Assembly: GCA_934792465.1 (NCBI GenBank)
Contig: CAKVOK010000062.1
Location: 1-19,315 of the forward strand
Length of the DNA: 19,315 nucleotides
Direction: 5' to 3'
Source of the DNA: an uncultured Clostridia bacterium
Lineage (GTDB): Bacteria; Bacillota; Clostridia; RUG12999
Shown here: positions 7,059-16,216 of the stretch, piece by piece
Numbering within the stretch: the stretch's first letter is position 1
Layout of the letters: every line of letters begins with the position of its first letter
Notes under the pieces: model-generated
The model's database searches: none
Told to the model about the DNA's origin: nothing
What the model saw: only the letters and a program-made list of their open reading frames with translations
Made by a program: the position numbers and the translations under genes

Positions 7059-10034
7059 ATGAAGAAAATAATAGCTTTTTTAACGGTTGTAACAATTATT
7101 TTATCCGTTTCAACTCCTTTATTTGTCTATGGAGAAGAGGCAAGTGCGGTTATATCGTTTGCAAGCGAAGAGCTTTACGAAACGAACAAAGGTTATATAA
7201 ATACAAGCGGTGCGGGAAACAGGGCGAACAGTATTTCTTATGACACCGATAATCTTGCTGTGAAAGCGGTCGAAACCAGATGGAGAAAATCAACTGATTT
7301 TTCCATGGATATTTCAAATATTCAGTCCGGACTGGGATACATTAAACTCAAATGGAAATATTGCGAACTGAGCAACGTTTCGGATTCTGCCGGTGTGTCG
7401 GTTTATATTACCGAGAAAAAGGGCTGGACCTCCGAAAGAATTGAATTGGGAACGGTCGGAGATTATAAGAACGGGTGGAATGTAACGAAAGTAAAATCCG
7501 AAAAGCTTACGGCAGCCGGAGGACCGATAGAATTTACTCTTTCATTTGTAGAGAATAATTCCGGATTGTGCTGTCCGGGTGTTTTGGTCGAGTACGTTGC
7601 TTTTTTTGCAAGTGAGTCGGATTGCGATGAATACGGTTCAACGCATAAGCTGATGAAGTCCTTTTCGCTGCTCGGAGCGGAGGGAATATTTGATGATATG
7701 CATAATATTACGGTGAATGCTCCGTTCAACATAAAAGCAAAGGATTTGGAAAGCGCAGTTCCGCAGATTTCAATTGCGGACGGAGCCGAAATAACGCCTT
7801 CGGCGGACGAAGCGCAGAATTTCAACGAGCCTGTCGTATATACCGTTGTACGGGGTGACGAAACGGAAACTTACACGGTTACTGTTGTATTGGATCCGAC
7901 TTCTTCGGAGGATTACTGTGAAATAAGATTTGATACACAAAGCGATTATGACAAATATGACATTTATTGCAGGGACGGAGACGTTGTCGTAGATACAAAT
8001 TGGGACGAGGCATCAAAATCGCTGCACAGCTATCTTTTTTGGCGCAGAAACGTAAACGTTGAAATTCAGAACCTCAATATTAATGCGGATAAATATAAGT
8101 ATGCTGCGATATGCTATAAATTTGAGGGAGCAAGCTGGACTAAAAACAGTACGACGGAAATCGGGGCAAACGGCAGTTATCAGACTCTTTTCAGAAATTT
8201 GCCCATACGTCAGGAATATTGGCATGAAGCGGTATTTCAAATAGATGCGGAGGCCCTTTCAAACTGGAACGGGAAAATAACGGCTTTGTCGTGGCGGCCG
8301 TATTGCGACCCTGCCGAAAAGGTTGCCGGAGATGTTTATCTTAAGTATATGTCTTTTTTTGAAACCGAAGACGAAGCAAACGAATACGTAAAATATTTTT
8401 CATATTATCCCGTCAAAACGGATAATGTAAAAAATGCGTCGGTAAAGTTTAAATATAATTTTGAAAAGGATAATCTTGTAAAGCTGGGTGATACGGTTGA
8501 ATTTGAGATGATTCCCGACAACGGCTATGCGGTATTGACGGTTAAAGCGGACGGCGAAACGCTCGAACCGATAAACGGAGTTTATTCCTTTGTTATGCCC
8601 GAGGGCGCAGTCGATATATCGACTGTAACCGCAGGGGAAGAATTGGTCAATGAGATATTCGGCAAAATTAAAAATGCCGAAAGCGTTGATGAGGTAAAGA
8701 AAATTGAAGCTGAATACCCCGAACTTTTCACGGCACTTGAAAATTTGAGTTACTACGGAAAGATAAAAGACGGCGATGAAAACGTGAAAAACTGTTTTTA
8801 CGTAAGCCTGAAAGATATTGCCGGCGATATTAATGTAAACAATCTGAGCGAAGAACTAAACAGTACGGCATGGTATGCGATAATGAAAAACGCAGATACC
8901 GACACTGCCCTGAGCTTAATGAACGAATATGCCAAAAGGCATGAAAGCGACAAAGCATACAAGGCATATTTAAATTGTCTTTCGGAGCAGGGGAAAAGGG
9001 GATTTTGCAAAAGAATTTCAGAAGCCGGCTACACCGGTTATCCGGATTATCTGAAAAAAATATATTTGGATACCGTGAGCTATTCTCTCGAATATGCGGT
9101 CGGTTATGAAAAGGTAAAAGCCGTATACGACTTGAGTTATGAGGATATGGGATATACCGATGCGGAATATAATGCAACTTTAAACAAAAGCGGTATAAAC
9201 GCCGCATTTGCGGAGGTAGCGGGAAAAAGTATCGCTTCGTGGAAAGAAGCAAAGGAAAACCTTGAAAATGCACTGAAAAAATCCGATTCGCAGGGCGGCG
9301 GTTCAAAACCGCCGAAAAGCAGCGGCGGCAGCGGCGGTGGCGGCGGAGGAAGCGTTTCGATTAAGAATGATAATACCGTGCCGAAAAATGACGTTATATC
9401 GGGGACGGGATTTAAAGTCGGAGATGTCGGAAACGGCGAAGTTATTTTTAATGACATCGAGGGTTTGGATTGGGCGAATGACAGTATAAAAGAGCTTTAC
9501 AAAAGAAAGGTTATCGGCGGCTACGATGACGGAAGCTTTAAACCGCTTAATAACGTAACTCGAGAAGAATTTTTAAAAATGGCAATGACGGCTTTTGAAA
9601 TCGAGGCGAATGAAAATGAGGCCTGTGCTTTTAAGGACGCAGTCAGCGGCGCATGGTATTTCAAATATGTGGCGTCTGCCGTGAAATGCGGAATAATAAG
9701 CGGAGTCGAGCCTGATTTGTTCGGAGTCGGAGAAAATATCACAAGAGAGCAGGCGGCAGTAATTCTGAGCCGAATCGAAGCGTACAAAGAGAGCTTGCGG
9801 ACACCGGACGAGGAAAGCATAAAATCCGATGCGGCGGAAAAAGAGGAAAGCCGGGAGTATTATACGGATGCGGCAGAAATTTCGGATTATGCAAAAGCGG
9901 CGGTAAAGGATTTTTCCGAAAGGGGTATAATTAAAGGCTTTGATGATAAGACGGTGAAACCCAAGGGACTGATAACAAGAGTTGAAGCCGCTGTTATTTT
10001 AGACAGACTGATTAAAGCGTGGGAGGTAAAATAA
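7059..10034 (+). CDS. SLH-anchored surface protein with two copies of a shared module and helical repeats
   Basis: A 991-residue exported protein; AAAGGAG ends 6 bases before the ATG. Order by residue: signal peptide (1-25); a beta-rich module (about 29-192); a DUF5018/cadherin-like Ig domain (198-278) ending in ETYTVTV; a second copy of the module (287-447); a short domain (450-525) like divergent InlB B-repeats, with PDNGY and FVMPEGAVD; a helix-rich stretch of degenerate repeats (525-740); a Gly/Ser-rich linker (745-766); and three C-terminal SLH domains (796-845, 857-906, 934-985) with TREEF, TREQAAVIL and TRVEAAVIL. SLH domains bind pyruvylated wall polymers, so it should sit on the cell surface. 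I see no recognisable catalytic domain. The modules look like carbohydrate-binding beta-sandwiches, but that is inference. A coding-strand 8-bp hairpin (9296-9314) lies at the linker. The next gene begins 2 bases after the stop. Confidence 0.8.
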   Translation: MKKIIAFLTVVTIILSVSTPLFVYGEEASAVISFASEELYETNKGYINTSGAGNRANSISYDTDNLAVKAVETRWRKSTDFSMDISNIQSGLGYIKLKWKYCELSNVSDSAGVSVYITEKKGWTSERIELGTVGDYKNGWNVTKVKSEKLTAAGGPIEFTLSFVENNSGLCCPGVLVEYVAFFASESDCDEYGSTHKLMKSFSLLGAEGIFDDMHNITVNAPFNIKAKDLESAVPQISIADGAEITPSADEAQNFNEPVVYTVVRGDETETYTVTVVLDPTSSEDYCEIRFDTQSDYDKYDIYCRDGDVVVDTNWDEASKSLHSYLFWRRNVNVEIQNLNINADKYKYAAICYKFEGASWTKNSTTEIGANGSYQTLFRNLPIRQEYWHEAVFQIDAEALSNWNGKITALSWRPYCDPAEKVAGDVYLKYMSFFETEDEANEYVKYFSYYPVKTDNVKNASVKFKYNFEKDNLVKLGDTVEFEMIPDNGYAVLTVKADGETLEPINGVYSFVMPEGAVDISTVTAGEELVNEIFGKIKNAESVDEVKKIEAEYPELFTALENLSYYGKIKDGDENVKNCFYVSLKDIAGDINVNNLSEELNSTAWYAIMKNADTDTALSLMNEYAKRHESDKAYKAYLNCLSEQGKRGFCKRISEAGYTGYPDYLKKIYLDTVSYSLEYAVGYEKVKAVYDLSYEDMGYTDAEYNATLNKSGINAAFAEVAGKSIASWKEAKENLENALKKSDSQGGGSKPPKSSGGSGGGGGGSVSIKNDNTVPKNDVISGTGFKVGDVGNGEVIFNDIEGLDWANDSIKELYKRKVIGGYDDGSFKPLNNVTREEFLKMAMTAFEIEANENEACAFKDAVSGAWYFKYVASAVKCGIISGVEPDLFGVGENITREQAAVILSRIEAYKESLRTPDEESIKSDAAEKEESREYYTDAAEISDYAKAAVKDFSERGIIKGFDDKTVKPKGLITRVEAAVILDRLIKAWEVK

Positions 10035-10036
10035 TT

Positions 10037-12673
10037 ATGGCTAAATTAAAACAAAGGGTTATTTGCCTTATAATTGTTACGGTAACCATATTCGGAATGT
10101 TTCACGTTTATGCGGACAATAAAGCCGGTATCATAAATTCTCTCGGAGTTGATTTGGGGGAAAATGAGGACGAAGCTTATGTTACAAGAGCGGAATTTGC
10201 CAAGTCGGTGACGGCACTGAGCGGTATGAACGGAATAAATGATAATGTTTATGATTTTTCCGATGTGGCGAATGAATACAAGAGTGCTGCGTCTGCGGCG
10301 TGTTCTCTCGGATATATGAATTATTATGAGAATTTAACGTTTCATCCGGATGAATATGTGACGGTCGGCGAATGTGCCAAGGCACTGGTAATTATGCTGG
10401 GATATAAGGAATTGGCAAGGTATGTCGGCGGATATGTCAATGCGGCGAAAAGGCTGAACCTTTTTAAAAATTCCGCACTGAATTTTGAAAAGAACATTAC
10501 ATACGCCGAATTGAGGACGGCATACTACAATGCTTTGTTTACGGAAGTCGGAAATGCTTTTGCTGCGGATAATGTTAAGAAGCAAACCTTTTTGGAGCTT
10601 GTTTATAAAGGAAATATCTGTGAAGGACGGGTAACGGCGACGGCATATTGCTCGGCGGACGGAAGCGAAACCGGAAGCAAAAAATTTGTGTGTATCGAAA
10701 ATGTACGTTATAAAACGGAAACCGACCCAAGTGAATTTTTCGGCTGTTATGTTGAATTTGTTGTCAGAGAGACAGACGGCGAGGATATAATTACATTTAT
10801 TAAGCCCAAGGACGGCATGAACGATGAAATTGAAATCGAAGCGGAAGACATAATAAGCTATAAGAACCGAAAATATGAATTTTATAAAAGCAGCGGAAAG
10901 AGAAGCAGCGTAAGCTTTGCCGACAATGCCGCCATAATATTCAACGGCGGAACGGCGTCGGATATCGACGAAAGCGATATGATTCCGGCAGACGGCAAAA
11001 TAAAGCTTATCGACAACAATGATGATTCCCTGTATGATGCAGTGTTCATAACAAGTCCGGAGCTTAAAGAGGTTTCTTCCGTAAATGCAAACGAAATGTC
11101 TGTATTTTGTTCGGACAGAACGAGGTATGAAACTCAAAAGTACGATGAAGTCATATTTGACGGAGTGGGAATTAATGAGATAAAAAAGGATTCCGTTATA
11201 AATGTATTCAAAAACAGTGCGGCGGGCGTCATCAGAATTGTCGGTCTGACCGAAACGCTGAGCGGAAAGCTGACGGCAAAATCCGATGAGGATATGACCG
11301 TTGACGGCAAAAGCTACAAGCTTGTATCAAACGTGATTTACGAAACACAGCCCAAAGTGGGGGAAAATATCAACGTTGTTCTTGATTATGCCGGCAGAAT
11401 AGCAAAGGTTTCCGTAATAAGCTCAAAAAATGCAGGATTTCTCATTAAGGCATCGGCAAATGACGATATAGAAGGCGCTGTTTATATAAAAATATTAAAT
11501 GCCGACGGCAAATGCGAAAATATAAAGGTTGCGGAAAAACTGGAGCTGAACAATGCTGTGTACGGCAATGCCGAAAATATTATAAAAGCTTTGAAATTCG
11601 GAGGAAGCGACATAAAGGAGCAGCTTATAATATATGAGCTTAATGCGGACGGCGAATTAAAGAAAATCGAAACGGCATACAATGCCGATAAAAATTATAA
11701 GGAGGAGCTGAACAACAAGAAGTCCGAGGACTGCCTGAGAATGATACATGCCTGCTCTTTCGACCCTTCTTCGGAAGCACTGGAATACAGAAGTGTGCAG
11801 AGAACCTTTGGATTGCAGCAGGTCTTTGCGGCAAGGACAAATACAAAGGTTTTCATTATCCCCAAGGGAGGCTCTTCAAATACGGATGATTATAAGCTTA
11901 CCAATCTGAACTTCTTTAAATCCGAGTCCAAGTATAAGATTGACGCTTATTCATACAGCAAGGGCGACTACATTGCGGACGTTATAATATATTATGAGGA
12001 AAAGGCGGGTTCCGGAATAAGACCCGTAATGACGAATATGCAATATGCCTATGTTGCGGGATTCGGAGAAGCGATTTTGGAGGACGAAACTGTCGGCAGC
12101 GTTGTCAAGCTCAGAATGCCCGGAAAAGTAAAGCCGGTGGAAGTTGTGGTAAACGACGATATTGATATAACGAAGGTATATGCATATTCAAGTGCCGACG
12201 AGGGACTTTACGCTCTTGATAAAGGCGATATAATCATGTTTGAAACGGATACGAAAGGGCATATGAAATCGGTTATGATAGTAATCGACTGGAGCGAATC
12301 CACTCCCGAGCTTCAGTTTAAAGGCGGGGGAGGTCCGAGAGGAAGAGATTCTCATATATCAAGCTGGCCGAGGTTTCAGTATGCGGATCTTTACGAATTG
12401 GTTGACGGCTACGGAATACTCTGCTTTAACGATTTGCGGGATCCTTCGTACAAATTTACGCCTGCCGACGGCAGACCGGAAAATCTTGAATACGGAGATG
12501 TTGATTTGGTTATCGTTGATACAAAGACGGATAAAGTCGTTACAAGTGCTCCCAACAAGCTTTATGCGTCGATGAGCGAGCTGAAAGATTATGTAAGCTA
12601 CGGCAGTGATGTTTCAAGAATATTGGTTGTCACGAAATGGGGATATAAAGAGTGCCTGTTTATATTTAATTAA
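10037..12673 (+). CDS. Exported protein with degenerate N-terminal SLH domains, unknown function
   Basis: An 878-residue protein from ATG 10037, chosen because GGGAGG (10021-10026) is correctly spaced; an upstream GTG at 10019 would overlap the preceding gene and bury that site. A signal peptide (1-26) ends near YADNKAG. Three weak SLH-like units follow: 31-64 with VTRAEFAKSV, 71-124 with YDFSDVANEYKSA and VTVGECAKALVIML, and 130-170 with ITYAELRTAYYNAL. Their terminal TRAE-type motifs are partly lost in units two and three. The remaining 700 residues are beta-rich, with repeated short strands and turns around GENINVVLDYAGRIAKVSV and a Gly-rich GGGGPRGRD loop near 765. I recognise no catalytic family. 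Two other genes in the run place SLH domains at the C-terminus or in the middle. A wall-bound scaffold or glycan-binding role fits the context but is not shown. Confidence 0.75.
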   Translation: MAKLKQRVICLIIVTVTIFGMFHVYADNKAGIINSLGVDLGENEDEAYVTRAEFAKSVTALSGMNGINDNVYDFSDVANEYKSAASAACSLGYMNYYENLTFHPDEYVTVGECAKALVIMLGYKELARYVGGYVNAAKRLNLFKNSALNFEKNITYAELRTAYYNALFTEVGNAFAADNVKKQTFLELVYKGNICEGRVTATAYCSADGSETGSKKFVCIENVRYKTETDPSEFFGCYVEFVVRETDGEDIITFIKPKDGMNDEIEIEAEDIISYKNRKYEFYKSSGKRSSVSFADNAAIIFNGGTASDIDESDMIPADGKIKLIDNNDDSLYDAVFITSPELKEVSSVNANEMSVFCSDRTRYETQKYDEVIFDGVGINEIKKDSVINVFKNSAAGVIRIVGLTETLSGKLTAKSDEDMTVDGKSYKLVSNVIYETQPKVGENINVVLDYAGRIAKVSVISSKNAGFLIKASANDDIEGAVYIKILNADGKCENIKVAEKLELNNAVYGNAENIIKALKFGGSDIKEQLIIYELNADGELKKIETAYNADKNYKEELNNKKSEDCLRMIHACSFDPSSEALEYRSVQRTFGLQQVFAARTNTKVFIIPKGGSSNTDDYKLTNLNFFKSESKYKIDAYSYSKGDYIADVIIYYEEKAGSGIRPVMTNMQYAYVAGFGEAILEDETVGSVVKLRMPGKVKPVEVVVNDDIDITKVYAYSSADEGLYALDKGDIIMFETDTKGHMKSVMIVIDWSESTPELQFKGGGGPRGRDSHISSWPRFQYADLYELVDGYGILCFNDLRDPSYKFTPADGRPENLEYGDVDLVIVDTKTDKVVTSAPNKLYASMSELKDYVSYGSDVSRILVVTKWGYKECLFIFN

Positions 12674-12690
12674 GCGAGGGAGGCGATATT

Positions 12691-15600
12691 TTGATTAAAA
12701 GAATTTTGGCTTTAATGCTGAGCATTGTTACGGCATTTGGCTTTTCCGGTGTATACGGGGAAGAAGTTTCCCGGGCGGTGCTTGATTTTTCGACGGCGGT
12801 TCAGCTTGAGAAAGTCGGTCTGAACGGAGCCGGCAACGGTGCGAAAATAAGCTACAGCCTGAAAAACGGCAGTCTTATGTTTGAACCGAATTATACGATT
12901 GATACGGAGCTTGTATTTGATTTCGGAAAGATAAATTACGAAAAATACAATTATATAAAAATCAGATACTACCTGAACGGAAGCTGTGCCGACGGGGCTT
13001 ATGCCTATATAAATGCAACGGGAAAAAGGCATGAGCTGTATAAAGTAAAAAGCGGTCAATGGACGGAAGAAACGGCAGAGCTGCCGCAGCTTCCGGCAGA
13101 CAATAAAAATTTGAGATTTTGTCCGCTGACTTCCGAAAGCTGGTCGAGCGCAGGGTATTTGTATATAGATTATATAGGTCTTTTTGAAAGTGAGGAAGCT
13201 GCTGCGGCTTATACGGAAAGCAGCGCTTCGCCGGCAGACGAACTGATAACCGACAGTGCTTCGGCTGACGATACAAAGACAGCTCCGGGTCTGGCAGACG
13301 AAAATTTCATAAGCGGATATGAAAACCGTATTTTCCGCCCGGATAAAACTCTGAGCCGTGCCGAGGCGGTTACGGTAGTTGAAAGGCTTATAAAAAACAA
13401 AAAATCGGTTTCCGAAGAATTTGTGTCAAAGTATGACGATTTATCGAAAAACGATTGGTACTATCCGCAGGCGGCACTTCTTGAAGAAATGGGACTGCTG
13501 CCGTTTGAAAACAGCTTTAGCGGAGAAAAGGACATTACCCGGGGAGAATTTGTCTATCTTTTAAAGTCTTTCCAGAACAATCGCTTTGTTTCGGAAGCGG
13601 ATTTTGCGGACGCAGACAAGGAAAGCAAATATTACTATGCGATAAGGGAGGCACTGGCAAACGGCATCGCCGAGGGTTATCCGGACGGCACATTCAGACC
13701 GAATGCGAGCATAACAAGAGCCGAAGCGGTGGTAATGGTGTCAAGACTGAAAAACATTGATGTGTCGGGAGTATCGGGAAAAACCGTTTTTGATGATGTT
13801 CCGGAGGATTATTGGGCGGCAGCTTATATTGCTGCGGCGACAATAGGAGGAAACGGTGCGAACGGCGAAGCGCCGAGTGTTGCGACGCTTGCGGAGAAGT
13901 ACGGGGAAACCTTTGCGGACACCTCGAAGTTTGACGTCTATAACGAAAAAAACAATGTTTTTGAAGGAGTTCCGCTTGTCACAAAGGCGGCAAGAGAGCT
14001 TGGCTCAAAAGGCGGCGAGGGCGGACAGATATGCTACGGAATATGCTATTCGGCAGACGCAAGCCTTGCACTTTCGTTTACGGACTGGGGCGGAATGTTC
14101 CGCTCGTTGGACGGAGGATATAACTGGGAACAGGCAGGCAGAAATTTGGGCGGAGAGCTGAATGACGCCGGAGCAGGGGCGATAGACCCGAATAATCCGA
14201 ACAGAGCAATAGTTGCGCCGTTTTCGTCATTCGGTTCGGGAAACTGGAAGTCTTTTGAATGGGACAATTTCAAAAGACGTGACGAGCTGGTTTTTCACGG
14301 GCTGCATCTTACAACGGATAAGGCTTTCTCATTTAAGCAGGTTATGCGATATGAACCGTTTTCGGAGTCGAATATGGGCAGCGTGGCATATGATTCCACA
14401 TCGTATGATAAAGAAATAGACGGCAGTGCCGTTGTATACTATTCAACACCGCCGTATGCCGAAAACAATCCGTTTGCCCAAAAAGAGGTTGAAGTCGGAA
14501 ACAATGAAGGCACGGGAATTTACAGAAGCGATGACGGCGGCGAAAGCTGGAAACGTATAAATGCCGATGAAAAATATACGGGTGCAATTCTTGCGGTAAG
14601 CTATAAAAACGGCGATTTGTTCATTGCAAATAAAAACGGCTTGTTTGTAAGTCATGACAAGGGAGTAACCGCCTACAAAATACTTGATGAAATGGTGAAA
14701 GGCTTATGCACCATACCGACGGCTCCGGACAATGTTTATATTTCGACCTGTTCGGGAGTGAAAATATCAACGGACGGCGGCAAGACCTTCAATGCGACCG
14801 GAAATTCGGGATTCCCCGTGTATGCAAAGGACGGAGCGTATAAGCAGATGCCGGGACAGCTTTCCGTATCGCCGGTAAATCCTAAAAAAATGCTCGTGAC
14901 AGAACATTATACGGGAAATAAATTGCAGTATTATTCTCATGACGGCGGAAATACGTGGACGGCAACAGCGGAAGATACTGCATGGAACTTCTATCCGTCA
15001 ACACAGAAAGCCGGATTTACCGCATGGCATCCGACAGAAGAGAATATTGTTTTAAAATCCGAGGACTGGGTTCAGATAAGCGAGGACGGCGGCAAGACCT
15101 TCAGAAAAGCTGACGGAAATCTGGGCAGCTGCATTAATTCGCAGTATAAGCATAATATATTCAATCCCGATTTGTTCTTTGTTCCGGCACAGGACTATTC
15201 CGGAGGCTTTACAACCGACGGAGGGTATACATTTACGCATTTCCAAACCAACAAGAGCCATACATACGGCGCATATATGGTAGATGAGCAAACGTTTTTC
15301 CTCTGCAAAACCAATGACTGGAATGCAAGCTCGATGGAAATTCAAATTTCCAGAGATGGCGGAGCAACATACGAAACGACGGGAGTTATGACGGGAACAC
15401 CGTTTTATATGACGGTTTGCCTCCAGGCACCGGGGGATGCGAATGTGTGGTTTGCCGGAGATATGAGAAGTACGGACGCAGGCAAGACATGGACGACAAT
15501 GCAGCCGGGCTGCTATTACATAACCGATTACAATAAGGACGGCGGCCACGAGCTGTACGGACTGACAAAGGACAGAAAAAGCTGCGTTGTTTCAAAGGAT

Positions 15601-16128
15601 AACGGGGCAACATGGGAAACCGTGTTCACCCTGCCGGAAAAAATGGAGGATATGCCGGACTATGAAGACGTTAATATCCGTCTTGAACCGAACTGGTTTA
15701 CGATAACCGATATTGCGGCGGATTTTAAAAATGATATAATATATTTCACTCTTAATTCAAGAGCCGTCTATAAATATCAGGGAGGAAAGTTTATAAATCT
15801 GAAAGAGTCTATAAGGAAAAGATGTCCGTATAATTCATTTAAATGGGTTGAGGTTGATAAAAACCATCCGGAGGTTGTTTATCTTGCGACAGACGATAAC
15901 TACGTGGAAACGGGACGTTTCCTGCTCCGTTCCTGCGACAGCGGCCGGTCGTGGCAGCTTATAAGCGCTTTTGTCACAGATGAAGATACTATTGTAAAAG
16001 ACGGGCCTATGGTGGGATTCAGAATAAATAACCTTGAGGTTGACTGGAAAAACGGATATGTCTATGTAGGCTCGGGCGATTGCGGAGTTTACAGATTTGC
16101 GCCTCCGTATGAGATTGAACAAAATTAA
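12691..16128 (+). CDS. SLH protein with Asp-box beta-propeller, GH74/BNR-like
   Basis: An 1145-residue exported protein starting at TTG, supported by AGGGAGG 7 bases upstream and a signal peptide beginning directly at the TTG. Order: signal (1-23); one copy of the shared beta module (28-174); three SLH domains placed internally (about 200-385) with LSRAEAVTVV, ITRGEFVYLL and ITRAEAVVMV; then a propeller region (about 440-1135). I count ten Asp-box motifs (S-x-D-x-G-x-x-W/F/Y), from SLDGGYNW (472) to SCDSGRSW (1081), plus one degenerate copy at 654. The number and span suit GH74 xyloglucanases (two seven-bladed propellers) or a ten-bladed sortilin-type propeller. FTDWGGMFRS (463-472) resembles the TDxGGxYR motif of GH74, where the Asp is catalytic (here D465). 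QDYSGGF (834-840) might correspond to the second catalytic region, but this is uncertain. It may be a glycanase or a binding propeller. Confidence 0.8.
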   Translation: MIKRILALMLSIVTAFGFSGVYGEEVSRAVLDFSTAVQLEKVGLNGAGNGAKISYSLKNGSLMFEPNYTIDTELVFDFGKINYEKYNYIKIRYYLNGSCADGAYAYINATGKRHELYKVKSGQWTEETAELPQLPADNKNLRFCPLTSESWSSAGYLYIDYIGLFESEEAAAAYTESSASPADELITDSASADDTKTAPGLADENFISGYENRIFRPDKTLSRAEAVTVVERLIKNKKSVSEEFVSKYDDLSKNDWYYPQAALLEEMGLLPFENSFSGEKDITRGEFVYLLKSFQNNRFVSEADFADADKESKYYYAIREALANGIAEGYPDGTFRPNASITRAEAVVMVSRLKNIDVSGVSGKTVFDDVPEDYWAAAYIAAATIGGNGANGEAPSVATLAEKYGETFADTSKFDVYNEKNNVFEGVPLVTKAARELGSKGGEGGQICYGICYSADASLALSFTDWGGMFRSLDGGYNWEQAGRNLGGELNDAGAGAIDPNNPNRAIVAPFSSFGSGNWKSFEWDNFKRRDELVFHGLHLTTDKAFSFKQVMRYEPFSESNMGSVAYDSTSYDKEIDGSAVVYYSTPPYAENNPFAQKEVEVGNNEGTGIYRSDDGGESWKRINADEKYTGAILAVSYKNGDLFIANKNGLFVSHDKGVTAYKILDEMVKGLCTIPTAPDNVYISTCSGVKISTDGGKTFNATGNSGFPVYAKDGAYKQMPGQLSVSPVNPKKMLVTEHYTGNKLQYYSHDGGNTWTATAEDTAWNFYPSTQKAGFTAWHPTEENIVLKSEDWVQISEDGGKTFRKADGNLGSCINSQYKHNIFNPDLFFVPAQDYSGGFTTDGGYTFTHFQTNKSHTYGAYMVDEQTFFLCKTNDWNASSMEIQISRDGGATYETTGVMTGTPFYMTVCLQAPGDANVWFAGDMRSTDAGKTWTTMQPGCYYITDYNKDGGHELYGLTKDRKSCVVSKDNGATWETVFTLPEKMEDMPDYEDVNIRLEPNWFTITDIAADFKNDIIYFTLNSRAVYKYQGGKFINLKESIRKRCPYNSFKWVEVDKNHPEVVYLATDDNYVETGRFLLRSCDSGRSWQLISAFVTDEDTIVKDGPMVGFRINNLEVDWKNGYVYVGSGDCGVYRFAPPYEIEQN

Positions 16129-16146
16129 TTATGATAAATTAATTTT
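16121..16146 (+). repeat. A/T-only perfect inverted repeat after the propeller gene
   Basis: AAAATTAATT (16121-16130) and AATTAATTTT (16137-16146) are exact reverse complements around ATGATA. The left arm contains the stop codon of the propeller gene. No T run follows, and the all-A/T stem is weak as RNA, so a terminator is doubtful. It could be a DNA-binding palindrome ahead of the last gene. The rest of the 88-base gap (16129-16216) has a TTGACA at 16152 but no properly spaced -10. Confidence 0.45.
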
Positions 16147-16216
16147 AAGCTTTGACAGGGAGGAGGGTAGTCGCTGTTCGGGCATAAATATAAATTAAAG
16201 AAAGGAATGGGAAAAC

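Noticed and set aside
9294..9356. GGC/GGA-rich tract as a DNA tandem repeat element.
   Set aside because: The units are irregular and fully explained by a Gly/Ser linker in the protein.
10019..10036. GTG at 10019 as the start of the 878-residue protein.
   Set aside because: The GGGAGG site falls inside this extension, and the signal peptide begins naturally at ATG 10037.
10334..11137. A 267-codon minus-strand open frame opposite the 878-residue protein gene.
   Set aside because: It lies entirely antisense to a well-supported gene with a signal peptide and a good ribosome binding site. Its translation is Cys/Phe/Arg-rich and unlike any family I know.
16152..16195. TTGACA at 16152 with A/T-rich stretches downstream, as a promoter for the last gene.
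   Set aside because: The first -10-like hexamer is about 25 bases away, too far for a normal spacer, and the sequence 17 bases away is GC-containing without a match.
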